Source: Serratia symbiotica (Periphyllus acericola)
GTDB taxonomy: Bacteria > Pseudomonadota > Gammaproteobacteria > Enterobacterales > Enterobacteriaceae
Direction: 5' to 3'
Length of the DNA: 64,000 nt
NCBI RefSeq assembly: GCF_964019515.1
Contig: NZ_OZ026452.1
Span: 1,612,001-1,676,000 of the forward strand
Below, piece by piece: positions 39,289-48,717 of this stretch (position 1 is the first letter of the stretch; the number at the start of each line of letters is the position of its first letter). The position numbers and the translations under genes are program-made. Below the pieces are notes generated by a model, which worked only from the letters and a program-made list of their open reading frames with translations, searched no databases and was not told where the DNA came from.

Positions 39289-40123
39289 GGCGTTGTTGAA
39301 TAAATCTGATTTGGAATAAAGAGTCCCCTGAATGGGCAGCTTTCAGGCAAGGAGTACACTTTCTGGCATACCGGCGAGCGTCATCTTGTTTAGTGAACAG
39401 ATCATGGCCAGCGCCTCTGCAACTTGCCCATCATAATCTCGCAGCGACAGGTGACCACCAAATAGCTGTTTTACTCTGTACCTCGCTGTTGCCGCTATCG
39501 AACTTCGGTAGTAGCCTGTGATACTTTTCCACCGTGTGTTGTCTCCGGTAAGGCGCTGGTTCGCCACCGCTTGATTTTGCTCTGCATAGTCTGCCGACCA
39601 ATAACGGGCTCCGCTGCTGGGCGGTATTAACGCCTTGAGCTTCTTGCCCCTTAACTTATCATCACACACTCGCGTATCCTAAGCCCGATCCGCCGAGGCG
39701 AATTTGATTTTACGGTACCTCTGACGGATGAGACCTGGGAAGGCTTCGGTATCGGTGACATTGCTCAAAGAAAGGTCAGCACAGATGACCTCATGTGTTT
39801 CTGTATCTACGGAGTCGACAAAGCCCTGGAGGGCGCGAAGTGTCAGGCCGAAAATCCGTTTCAGCATCAATACGCTGGTGATTGCCATATCGGAATAATG
39901 TGGTTGGCTACCACGCAGAGAAGGTTTTGCCTCTTAGTACCAGGCGTGAAGTGCCGTTTCATCCCCCCAGCAAGTGAGTGAACCCCGAGTGATAAGGGCG
40001 TTGTTGTAAGCCTTCCAGTTGGTGATGTTGAACTTTTGCTGGGCACGGCATGTCGCTATTTTGACAGAAGGAGAGTGATCTGATCCGCATGCCGGCCAAA
40101 AGTTCGATTTATTCAACAACGCC
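39289..40123 (-). mobile_element. IS903-type insertion sequence, copy G (internally deleted)
   Basis: An 835-bp copy with both ends (GGCGTTGTTGAATAAATC at 39289, mirror at 40123). About 230 bases of the middle are missing: CATGTGTTTCTGTATCTACGG joins to AGTCGACAAAG. No target duplication. It separates the slt block from the zapB block. Confidence 0.92.
39343..40060 (-). pseudogene. IS903-type transposase, copy G
   Basis: The first catalytic aspartate region is deleted. The second (SADRA) is followed by the shared TAG near 39680, and the Glu-to-Ala change persists (SIAATARYRVK). The start region has lost one base (CCGTGCCCAGC). Confidence 0.87.
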
Positions 40124-40733
40124 ATCTGAACCCTAAAATAGGTGCCGACTGGCAGAAAAAGGGTCAACAAAGCCACAGACTGGTGCCAAGAAACTCCGCG
40201 ATATACTGGCCTTTTAATGTTGGCCTGGTAGTTTGGTTCGTCATAATGTTGTCATCCTGCAAAACGAGGGGTATGTTAGGGTTCGGTATCACGCAGCCTG
40301 TGGGTACAATTTTTTCATCTCGTCTAATTATTAGATCAAGGGAGGTGATTAAATTATCGTTAATGAAAATAAATGAGAAATAGCGAAATAAAAATGTGTG
40401 TGATTCGTCATAAATATGAGCGAGTTTATATTATTTTGTGTTCTTTCTGAGCGATAAAGCAGTGATTAGGCCAATGGCTATCCGTTAGTAGCTAATCGTA
40501 TGGCGGTTGGGGAGAGGGTATTTTCGATTTTTTCTGATGGTGGCGGCAGGAAAATTGCAACAGACTGCGTGATGAGTCGGTATGATACTAGACAGTTGTC
40601 GGCAGGCTACTTACAATCGTTTTTATCGAGATGGGCGCATTATGTTTAATAACAGTGTGTATCACTTGGCGCGATGCGTATTTGCAGCCGCTACCCATAG
40701 ATGTACGCCTTGCTGTCATGAGGGGACTGAAGA
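40124..40733. other. 610-bp spacer before zapB, no gene recognised
   Basis: In E. coli glpF lies divergent to zapB at this place; no GlpF sequence is visible. The stretch is AT-rich from about 40310 to 40450. A short frame from 40641 has no recognisable content. AGGGGACTGAAG before 40734 is the zapB ribosome site. Confidence 0.45.
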
Positions 40734-40973
40734 ATGTCATTTGAAGTATTTGAGAAATTGGAAGCAAAAGTTCAGCAGGCGATTGATACTATAACCTTGT
40801 TGCAGATGGAAATTGAAGAGCTGAAAGAAAAAAATATCGCTCTGACGCAGGAAGTTCAAGCAGCCTCCGGTAACCATGAATCTTTGCTGCGAGAGAACAA
40901 ACAACTGAAAGAAGAGCAGCTTGTATGGCAAGATTGCCTACGCACCCTGCTGGGGAAAATGGAAGAAGTTTGA
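40734..40973 (+). CDS. zapB: Cell-division protein ZapB
   Basis: A 79-residue all-coiled-coil protein that assembles at the Z-ring with ZapA and links it to the nucleoid through MatP. Heptad-like repeats run through the whole chain ([36 protein letters not shown]). Length matches E. coli (81). An intact small gene surrounded by pseudogenes, convergent with rraA. Confidence 0.94.
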   Translation: MSFEVFEKLEAKVQQAIDTITLLQMEIEELKEKNIALTQEVQAASGNHESLLRENKQLKEEQLVWQDCLRTLLGKMEEV

Positions 40974-40992
40974 TCCTTGGTGGTCACACAAA

Positions 40993-41027
40993 AACGAAAA
41001 GGGCGCGCACTAAGCGCCTTTTTCGTT
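40993..41027. terminator. Bidirectional terminator between zapB and rraA
   Basis: AACGAAAAGGGCGC (40993-41006) pairs with GCGCCTTTTTCGTT (41014-41027) with one mismatch. It has A-rich sequence on one side and T-rich on the other, serving the convergent genes. Confidence 0.8.
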
Positions 41028-41035
41028 GCTGTGGC

Positions 41036-41521
41036 TTACTCAATATAAAGGGGATCTTCGGAAAGGATAATACCGGTGTTGTCGGCGTACAGATGGTCGC
41101 TGGAGAAGAAAGTGACGCTACCGAAGTTAACGCGGATATCGCTTTCACCTACGTCCCCGCTAACTGCGCCTATCGGGATTGCCGCCATTGCCTGAATGCC
41201 GATTTCCAGCTCTTCCAAATCATCCACCTGGCGCACTACACCATAAACCACTATGCCTTCCCATTCGTTCAGGGTGGCTAGGCGCGCCAGTTCGGCGTTG
41301 ATCAGCGCACAACGCACGGAACCACCACCGTCTATCAACAGCACTCGGCCCCGGCCGTTTTCTTCAAGCAGGTCAAACAGCAGGCCGTTATCCTCAAAGC
41401 ATTTTACCGTGGTGATCTGCCCACAAAATGAAGTACGCCCGCCAAAATTGGAGAAAAGAGGTTCAGCAACATTCGCCTCTTCATGATAGATGTCGCAAAG
41501 TTAGGAAGTATCGTATTTCAT
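41036..41521 (-). pseudogene. rraA: Regulator of RNase E activity RraA with one early stop codon
   Basis: RraA is a 161-residue ring-shaped protein that binds and inhibits RNase E. From ATG 41521 the frame reads MKYDTS, then TAA (41501-41503), then [20 protein letters not shown] and the entire remaining protein without any other lesion ([35 protein letters not shown]). A later in-frame ATG lies too far downstream to save the fold. The single change suggests very recent loss. Confidence 0.9.
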
Positions 41522-41596
41522 AGGAATTTTCATCGGTTTGCCGCTGGAATGTTCATTATATTCCTTTATTCGCCCTGTTGGCAAAATCATCAGTTT

Positions 41597-42493
41597 TTAA
41601 CTGAGTGCCACGCCGATGGCGAACAGCAAGTGGGTTAGCAGCGCCGCCTTGACCATGTGCTCCAGCATCGGTCTCATGCCGACTGGCGTTGGGTCGCGTA
41701 GTACACGCAGGGCATGACAAACCAGCAGCGGGATCGCCAGTAAGAACAGCCAGCCCCACGGACTGTGCAGATTGCACAGGGTGAACAGGGCAAAGCACAG
41801 CACTGCTCAGCAGCAGCACGTGGTAGACGCGCGCCCTCTGTGGCCACAACTGCACCGCCAAAGTGTTTTTGCCGTTCGCGCGATCGATGTCGATATCGCG
41901 CAGGTTGTTGATGTTGAGCACCTCTGTTGCCAGTAGACCACAGGCGGTGGCCGACAGCATCATCACGTTGTTAAAGCTATGCGTCTGTAGGTAGTAGGTG
42001 CCCGCCACGCTCAGCCAGCTGAAGAACACCAGTACCGATACGTCTCCTAGCCCTAGGTAGCCGTAAGGCCTGGTGCCAACGGTATAAGTGATGGCGGCGA
42101 TGATCGAAAGCACAAGGCCGATAATGTCGCTGGGCTGCTCTTAGGCCACGGCGATCAGTGAACCGCCAGCGATGGCGATCAACATCACTGCTATCACCAG
42201 CGCCCGTTTCACCTGCGCATGGGTGATCATACCTTTCTGCATGCCGCGTAACGGCCCGATACGATCATCTTTGTCACTGCCTTTTAACGCATCGCCATAG
42301 TCATTAGCCAGGTTGGAGAGAATTTGCAGCAGGCCAGCAGTCAGAACGCCAGCAATGCTAAGCCGGGCTTCAAGCTGTTATGCCAGGCGGCGATCGCAGA
42401 ACCAACGACAATAGAGGCGAAAGTCAGCGGTAGGGTGCGGGGGCGTAAACTTTCCAACCAAGCGGTGATCGGAGTGGGGATTGATACGTTCAT
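41597..42493 (-). pseudogene. menA: 1,4-dihydroxy-2-naphthoate octaprenyltransferase MenA, broken
   Basis: MenA attaches the prenyl chain in menaquinone synthesis. MNVSIPTPITAWLESLRPRT starts at 42493. A one-base loss near 42350 disrupts LLAF-TAGLLQILS, the prenyl-diphosphate motif NLANDYGDALKGSDKDDR is still readable, TAA interrupts after LIAVA (about 42142), roughly 15 codons are missing there, and a frameshift occurs near 41805. The second motif, VLNINNLRDIDIDRANGK, remains. Menaquinone synthesis is probably lost. Confidence 0.88.
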
Positions 42494-42588
42494 GTTTCGC
42501 TTCTATCAGTAAATTGCTGTGTCTGTTAGAAATAGTTGTGGGAGGCATGTCTCCCACATAAATAACTGACAGGACAATGATTGAGCGA

Positions 42589-43923
42589 TTATAGGATAAA
42601 ACGACTCAAATCTTCATTCGCAACCAGTTCATACAGATGACTACGCACATAATCCGCATCGATTGTAATAGTTTGACCGTTAATTTCACTCGCATCGTAG
42701 GAAATATCCTCCATCAGACGTTCCAGCACGGTGTGCAGACGGCGAGCGCCGATATTTTCGGTGTTTTCGTTAACCTGCCATGCAGCTTCAGCGATGTGTC
42801 GGATGCCATCGGTAGTGAACTCGATGTTGACGCCTTCGGTACCCAGCAGCGCTTTATACTGCTCGGATAGTGAGGCGCTGGGTTCGGTCAGGATACGCTC
42901 AAAATCTTCAGTGGTCAGCGCCTGCAACTCAACGCAGATGGGCAGGCGACCTTGCAATTCTGGGATCAGATCTGACGGGTTGGCGGTCTGGAATGCGCCG
43001 GAGGCGATGAACAGGATGTGATCGGTTTTCACCATACCGTGCTTGGTGGAAACGGTACAGCCTTCCACCAACGGCAACAGGTCACGCTGCACGCCTTCAC
43101 GCGATACGTCCGGCCCGGAACTTTTGTTACCACGCTTGCAGATTTTATCGATCTCATCAATAAACACGATACCGTGTTGCTCGACTGCCTCGATCGCCTG
43201 CTCTTTCAGCTCTTTTGGATTAACCAGCTTGCCGGCTTCTTCTTCCACCAGCAGCTTGAAAGCTTCTTTGATCTTCAGTTTGCGCGGCTTCTGCTTTTGG
43301 CTACCCAGGTTCTGGAATATCGACTGCAACTGGTTGGTCATTTCTTCCATGCCCGGAGGTGCCATGATTTCCACGTTCATCGGGGTGGCGGCCAGATCGA
43401 GTTCGATCTCTTTGTCATCCAGTTGACCTTCGCGCAGTTTCTTACGAAATGCCTGGCGGGCGGCTGACGGCTCCTTATGCTCTTCCAACTGGCCCCAGTT
43501 GTTCTTGGCTTGTGGGATCAGCACATCGAGAATGCCTTCTTCGGCCAGCTCTTCGGCATGGGCATGGTTCTTCTCGATCGACTGTATGCGTACCATTTTG
43601 ATTGCAGCGTCGGTCAGATCGCGGATGATAGAGTCCACTTCTTTACCCACGTAGCCCACTTCGGTGAATTTGGTCGCTTCAACCTTGATGAACGGTGCGT
43701 TGGCCAGCTTCGCCAGACGGCGGGCGATTTCGGTTTTACCGACACCCGTCGGGCCGATCATCAAAATATTTTTTGGTGTCACTTCATGACGCAGCATATC
43801 ATTGAGCTGCATCCGACGCCAGCGGTTGCGCAGGGCAATGGCGACAGCGCGTTTGGCCTTGTGTTGGCCAATGATGTGGCTGTCCAACTCGCTGACGATC
43901 TCGCGCGGGGTCATTTCAGACAT
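42589..43923 (-). CDS. hslU: ATP-dependent protease ATPase subunit HslU
   Basis: A 444-residue AAA+ unfoldase that feeds proteins into the HslV peptidase. Walker A is GPTGVGKT near residue 57, the pore loop [12 protein letters not shown], Walker [12 protein letters not shown], and the C-terminal tail EDLSRFIL inserts into HslV to activate it. A long I-domain (about residues 110-240) lies between. Length equals E. coli (443). It follows hslV by 12 bases. Intact. Confidence 0.97.
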   Translation of the reverse strand: MSEMTPREIVSELDSHIIGQHKAKRAVAIALRNRWRRMQLNDMLRHEVTPKNILMIGPTGVGKTEIARRLAKLANAPFIKVEATKFTEVGYVGKEVDSIIRDLTDAAIKMVRIQSIEKNHAHAEELAEEGILDVLIPQAKNNWGQLEEHKEPSAARQAFRKKLREGQLDDKEIELDLAATPMNVEIMAPPGMEEMTNQLQSIFQNLGSQKQKPRKLKIKEAFKLLVEEEAGKLVNPKELKEQAIEAVEQHGIVFIDEIDKICKRGNKSSGPDVSREGVQRDLLPLVEGCTVSTKHGMVKTDHILFIASGAFQTANPSDLIPELQGRLPICVELQALTTEDFERILTEPSASLSEQYKALLGTEGVNIEFTTDGIRHIAEAAWQVNENTENIGARRLHTVLERLMEDISYDASEINGQTITIDADYVRSHLYELVANEDLSRFIL

Positions 43924-43935
43924 GGTATTTGATCC

Positions 43936-44466
43936 TTACGCTTTGGAAGGCAATTCTTCAATAGTGTGGAGATGGTTGGTGTAAATACAGATGTCGCCAG
44001 CAATGCCGAGCGATTTATCAACGATTTCGCGGGCGTTCAATTCAGTATTTTCCAACAGCGCTCGCGCCGCAGCTTGGGCATATGGGCCACCGGAGCCGAT
44101 GGCTATCAAATCGTTCTCAGGCTGAATTACATCACCGTTGCCCGTGATAATCAGCGAGGCGTGTTCATCGGCAACGGCTAGCAGTGCCTCAAGTTTGCGC
44201 AACATGCGATCAGTGCGCCAATCTTTCGCCAGTTCAACGGCGGCTTTCACCAGGTGGCCCTGATGCATTTCCAATTTTTGTTCAAACAACTCAAAGAGTG
44301 TGAAAGCGTCAGCGGTGCCGCCAGCGAAACCAGCAATCACTTTGTCATTGTACAGGCGACGTACTTTTTTGACGTTGCCCTTCATCACTGTATTACCCAA
44401 GGTAGCCTGGCCATCACCGCCGATCACTACCTGGCCGTGGCGACGAACGCTTACTATTGTTGTCAC
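43936..44466 (-). CDS. hslV: ATP-dependent protease peptidase subunit HslV
   Basis: A 176-residue proteasome-like threonine peptidase. After removal of Met1 the N-terminal Thr ([12 protein letters not shown]) is the nucleophile. The aspartate and lysine partners lie in [20 protein letters not shown], and [21 protein letters not shown] is conserved. Length equals E. coli. It is preceded by a perfect leader hairpin and a sigma-32-type promoter. Intact. Confidence 0.97.
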   Translation of the reverse strand: MTTIVSVRRHGQVVIGGDGQATLGNTVMKGNVKKVRRLYNDKVIAGFAGGTADAFTLFELFEQKLEMHQGHLVKAAVELAKDWRTDRMLRKLEALLAVADEHASLIITGNGDVIQPENDLIAIGSGGPYAQAAARALLENTELNAREIVDKSLGIAGDICIYTNHLHTIEELPSKA

Positions 44467-44498
44467 GAGCAGATCCTGGTTGAAGACAGAAAGAAAGC

Positions 44499-44532
44499 CC
44501 TCATAGTCTCTGCATCAGCAGAGACTATGAGG
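44499..44532 (-). promoter_or_regulatory. Perfect 15-bp hairpin in the hslVU leader
   Basis: CCTCATAGTCTCTGC (44499-44513) mirrors GCAGAGACTATGAGG (44518-44532) over a 4-base loop. It lies between the heat-shock promoter and hslV, where E. coli also has a leader stem-loop that stabilises hslVU mRNA. The T-rich tract after it could end ftsN transcripts. Confidence 0.75.
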
Positions 44533-44545
44533 CATGTTGAGAGCA

Positions 44546-44573
44546 TAAATGGGGGAGAATTGGCGCTTTTCAA
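44546..44573 (-). promoter_or_regulatory. Sigma-32 heat-shock promoter of hslVU
   Basis: On the minus strand TTGAAA (44568-44573) and CCCCATTTA (44546-44554) are 13 bases apart, an excellent fit to the sigma-32 consensus CTTGAAA-N(11-16)-CCCCATnT. It overlaps the last codons of ftsN. Confidence 0.8.
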
Positions 44574-45388
44574 CCCCCCACTGCGCCGGTAATACAACTT
44601 GACATGCTAACACAGTGCAGGCGAGCGAGAGTCTTGTCTACCGTTTCGCGGCTGCTGTAGGGGCCAAGCATAACACGATTCCAGCCATCACCCGTGGTGA
44701 TGTGGCTTTCGATACCTTCAAGCGCCAAGCGTGCGCGGAAGGATTCAGCCTGATCGGTAGCGCGGAAGGAGCAGCACTGCACCATCCATTTTTGTTTGGA
44801 TCCCATCTTGGCTTCCTGCTTAAGTCTGTCCTATTTCACTGCCAGCTTCGGTTCAATCGGATGCTGAGCCGGTGCGCTGGTCACTCCATTGTTAAATAGA
44901 TTGCGTGGTGGGGCGACCTGCTGTTGCTGATGGCTATTGCTACGCGCAGTAGCTTGTGAAGGGGCGTTGTACGGCACTTCATTGAGTTGTGTTGGACGCT
45001 GTTGCATATCAGCCTGCATTTGTTCCAGCAGTTTGCTCTGCTCAGCGGTATGCGGGGTTTTGGCGTTCACTTCACCGCTGGCTGTAGGTTCGGTTGGGGT
45101 TTGCACGCCAATCTGGCGGTCTTCCAACTCCTTGATGTATCGCCAACGCTCTTCAGGTTTTGGTGGTAGGCTATTGCCTGGACGGTTGTTGGGCGTTGGC
45201 AGCAATGGCATGCTGTTCGGCTTGTTGTGCGTGATGAAATAGAGGCCACCAATAAAGATCACAAGCAGGGCAGCGGCTAGTGCCAGCACGTTTTTGGAGA
45301 CCTTGGTAGAGCCACGTTTTTTACGGCTAGACGGTTTGTGCCTAGCTCCTGCCACGTGTCCACGGCTTACATAGTATTTTTGTGCCAC
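44570..45388 (-). pseudogene. ftsN: Cell-division protein FtsN, amber codon before the SPOR domain
   Basis: FtsN is the late trigger of septal wall synthesis. The frame from 45388 encodes a basic cytoplasmic tail, one membrane helix (ALAAALLVIFIGGLYFI), and the short essential periplasmic region (PPKPEERWRYIKELEDRQ). Codon 186 is TAG, after KLAVK. The same frame continues with a clean SPOR domain (KWMVQCCSFRATDQAESFRA to ITGAVGG) to 44570. Because the essential part precedes the stop and SPOR is dispensable in E. coli, the 185-residue product may still work. It may therefore be a functional truncation rather than a dead gene. Confidence 0.85.
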
Positions 45389-45453
45389 TATTATTCCGCT
45401 GTGTCATGATTAGGGGATAAGTCTAACATGTTACTGAATCCTAATATATTTGA

Positions 45454-46350
45454 CTAGTGTTTAGGGGCAGCGTTGCTGCCACGGATAATCAACTCGCTGT
45501 CCAATAGCCGAGAGCCACTCGCTACCTTTTGCCCATGGAGTTGCTCCAACAGTAGTAACATCGCCTGTCTGCCGATCTGGTAGCGTAGCTGTACCACTGT
45601 GGTTAACGGCGGATCGCAATATTGTGCCAGTTCGATGTCGTCAAAGCCGACGATTGATAGATCTTGCAGCACCCGCAAGCTCATTTTTTTCGCTTGTGAC
45701 AGTACGCCTATCGTGATCATATCACTATGGCAGAAGACCGCCGTAGGCGGTTTAGGCTGAACCATCAACGCCGCCAGCGCCTGAGCGCCTGCTTCGTAGG
45801 TAAAGTCACTTCGGGTAATATAGCTGCTTTCGACGCTAATGCCATTGCGACGTAGCGCTTGAATGTAACCTTGTAGCCGATAGTGGCTTAGCGAAATCTG
45901 TTCCGGCACGGCGATACAGGCGATCTGCCGATGGCCTAACTGGTATAAATAATGAACGGCCTCGAAGGCGGCGGTCAGGTTATCTATATGTACTGTTGGT
46001 AATTCCAACGCGGGGGAAAATTCGTTGGCCATCACCATCGGTGGTAGATCGCGCTGCTCTTCCTTGCTAACGTCAAAAGGCAGGTTGGAGCCTAGTAACA
46101 GCATGCCGCCTATCTGTTTGATGATGAGGTTTAAGAAGGTGTATTCCTGTTGATGTTGGTGTGCGCAGTCGCCGATCAGCACCAAATAGCCCTGTTGCGT
46201 AGCAGTGTGCTCGATCCCCTGGATCACATCGGCGAAAAATGGATTGCAGATGTCGGGAGTAATCACTAAAATAGTGCGGGATTCCTGGCGTTTTATAGTG
46301 CGTGACAGGCAACGAAAGGAATAGCGCAAGGCCAGCACGACCTATTCCAC
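45454..46350 (-). pseudogene. cytR: LacI-family regulator CytR without its DNA-binding head
   Basis: CytR represses nucleoside uptake and catabolism. The effector domain is nearly complete (RTILVITPDICNPFFADVIQ, MLLLGSNLPFDVSKEEQRD, MANEFSPALELPTVHIDNL, GFDDIELAQYCDPPLTTVVQ). The N-terminal helix-turn-helix and hinge (about 55 residues) are missing: before RTIKRQESRT only KVE, TAG, VVLALRYS remains. A 13-bp inverted repeat lies just beyond, at the joint with the ftsP block. A 294-codon frame is open but cannot bind DNA. Confidence 0.85.
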
Positions 46351-46362
46351 TTTCTGACACGT

Positions 46363-46400
46363 CGATGTTGACAATTTTTCCGGATTTATTGTCAACATCG
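46363..46400. repeat. Perfect 13-bp inverted repeat at the cytR/ftsP joint
   Basis: CGATGTTGACAAT (46363-46375) and ATTGTCAACATCG (46388-46400) are exact mirrors around 12 bases. A T-rich tract follows on the plus strand. It could be a terminator, an operator, or the footprint of a mobile element. Confidence 0.75.
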
Positions 46401-46464
46401 GTAATTTTTTCTTATTTTTCAAATATTATCTCCTTGCGTCAGCCCCACGTCTAAGCGAATACTG

Positions 46465-47893
46465 AGTTGCTGTCGGGCGGTAGAGTTATTGTCCAGCATC
46501 ATTTGCGCTTTAATATTCTGTACGCCGCGTCAGCCATACTGCTAAGGGCGAAGGTGAGCAGGATGCAGACTCCGTTACCTATTCCCCCCGTTGTTAGAAT
46601 CCCACCATGGTCAGCCGCTATTTTTAACTTTGCAGCGCGTGCATTGGGTATTTAAGGGTAAACATAAAGCATCGGTATGGGGCATTAACGGCATGTATCT
46701 CGGGCCGACGGTGCGGGTTCACAACGGTGAAGACATCAAACTTATTTACAGTAACCGCCTGCCAGAACCGGTGACAATGACCATCAGTAGTCTTCAACTA
46801 CCGGGTTCCCTGATAGGCGTTGCACAGCGCATGATGTCGCCCAATGTCAACTGGTCGCCAGTGCTGCCGATACGCCAGGGTGCGGCTACCTGCTGGTATC
46901 ACGTAAGCACGCCGAACCGTATGGCACCGCATATTTACAACGGCCTGGCTGGCCTATGGGTGGTGGAGGATAAAGTCAGCAAGGCGGCTACCGTTGCCGC
47001 AATACTGCCGCGTTAACGATTTCCCGCTGATCATTCAGGATAGGCGCTTCGACCGGTTTTCTAGGCCGGAATATAACCCACCATCGCAAGGGGATTCGTC
47101 GGCGATACACTGTTGGTTAACGGCGTGCAAACCCCCTATGTCTAGGTATCGCGCGGCTGGGTACACCTGCGCCTGCTCAACGCCTCCAACTCACGACGCT
47201 ACATCATGCAACTCAGCAATGGTCAGCCGCTTAATGTGATCACCAGTGATCAGGGCTTCCTACCAGCACCGGTGGCGGTAAAAAACATGTCTCTGGCACC
47301 GGGATAACGCCGTGAAGTGCTGATCGACATGTCGAAAGGCGAGGAAGTGACCCTCACCACCAGTGAGGTTGCGGGTATTATCGATCACCTGTGCGCCTTG
47401 TTTGAACCCTCGAACCTGTTGGTGTCCAATCAGGTGCTGACGCTGCGGCCAACCGGGCTGCTACCGTTGGTGACTGATAACCTACCCATGCGACTGTTGG
47501 CAGATCACCTGCTGGACGGCAGTGCCAGTTGCACCCGTGATTTCCGCTTGGGCGGCAATGTGGCCGGCATTAACGGCACTGTCTGAGAGATGAAACGTAT
47601 CGACGGGCAAACCTAGCAGGGCGCTTGGGAACGCTGGAATATCCATGCAGATACGCCGCAGGCGTTCCATATTCAGGGCATGAAATTCCTGATTAAACGC
47701 GTTAATAGTATGCCGCCGATGGCGGAAGATCGTGGCTGGAAGGATAACGTCTGGGTCGATGGTGATGTCAAACTGCTGGTTTACTTCAACCAGTCAACCT
47801 CGTAACATTTCCCGTTCATCTATTATAGCCAGACGCTAGAGCTGGCGGATCGTGGTAGCCGCCGGACAGTTGATGGTGCAGCCGACGCAGTAA
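46465..47893 (+). pseudogene. ftsP: Cell-division protein FtsP (SufI), broken
   Basis: FtsP is a Tat-exported, multicopper-oxidase-like protein without copper that protects the divisome under stress. The signal region is corrupted (no ATG). The long parts LESHHGQPLFLTLQRVHW, GMYLGPTVRVHNGEDIKLIY, PNVNWSPVLPIRQGAATCWY, IIDHLCALFEPSNLLVSN and MAEDRGWKDNVWVDGDVKLL are clear. Stops or shifts occur near 47013, at 47142 (TAG), 47307 (TAA), 47584 (TGA), 47615 (TAG), 47803 (TAA) and near the end. Confidence 0.87.
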
Positions 47894-47920
47894 TATTTCT
47901 TTACCGCGCCTCTTAGCGAA

Positions 47921-48584
47921 TCAGGACGAGGCGGCGCGTTTTCTACTACGCCAAATTATCAGTAGGGTGCCTAATAGACCGAACATTAGCAACGCCAGCT
48001 GCAGGATCATTAACCCGGTCATCACCACGCTTTCGTAACGTTTCACCCATGGAAGCTGACTGAAAACGTAACCGAGGCCAACCAGAACGCTAACCCAAAT
48101 GGCAGCACTCAGCCAGTTGAACAGTTGAAAACGCGTGCTGCTTAAGATGGAAATACCGGCCATGGTCAGCAGCAGGGTACGGACAAAGCCAAGGAAGCGG
48201 CTGATCAACAGCGCCACTAACCCGTGGCGGTTGAACAGGCTATGCGCACGCTGGTGATTTGGCAGGCAGATGCAGTAGCCAGCCTTTCACCAGGTCAGTA
48301 TAGCACAGCCAGCGCCCTTGCAGATAGCTCAGCCAACAGCCGAGACCCGCAGCGACGCTCAGAATGAATAATGTGGACGTAAAGCCCATTACGCCTTTGG
48401 CGATCAGCGCACTAGACAGCAGCAGCAGGCTGTCACCGGGCAGAAAAGCGGCTGGCAGTAATTCATTTTACAAAAATAGGGTGGTGAAAAGCACCGCGTA
48501 AACCACCCAAGTCACGCTGGGATCGGCAAGGGCGGTAAAGTCCTGATGCTAAAGTGCTTGAATAATCGTTCGTAATACATACAT
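47921..48584 (-). pseudogene. yghB: DedA-family inner-membrane protein YghB, broken
   Basis: YghB supports proton-motive force and division in enterobacteria together with YqjA. From ATG 48584 (MYVLRTIIQAL) stops interrupt at TAG (HQDFTALADP follows) and TAA ([17 protein letters not shown] follows). Then [14 protein letters not shown] and the C-terminal helices form a clean 98-codon frame. A frameshift lies near 48245. The order yghB-metC-exbBD matches E. coli. Confidence 0.85.
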
Positions 48585-48717
48585 TTTATGTCCCGTTGTA
48601 TGCTGGTTACGCTGATAACCGCGTTCCCCAGTATCTATCTGTCTAGTGTACTGCTAATAACTCACGCAGACCTTAAAAAAGATGAATAAAGTTGGCTTTG
48701 AGTAATCGGCCAGCCAG

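Noticed and set aside
39131..39319. 62-codon open frame between slt and IS copy G
   Set aside because: It runs into the IS end, has no recognised content and no ribosome site.
45454..46338. Intact 294-residue sugar-binding-type regulator
   Set aside because: Comparison with CytR shows that the DNA-binding head is missing and a TAG lies just upstream; it is a truncated pseudogene.
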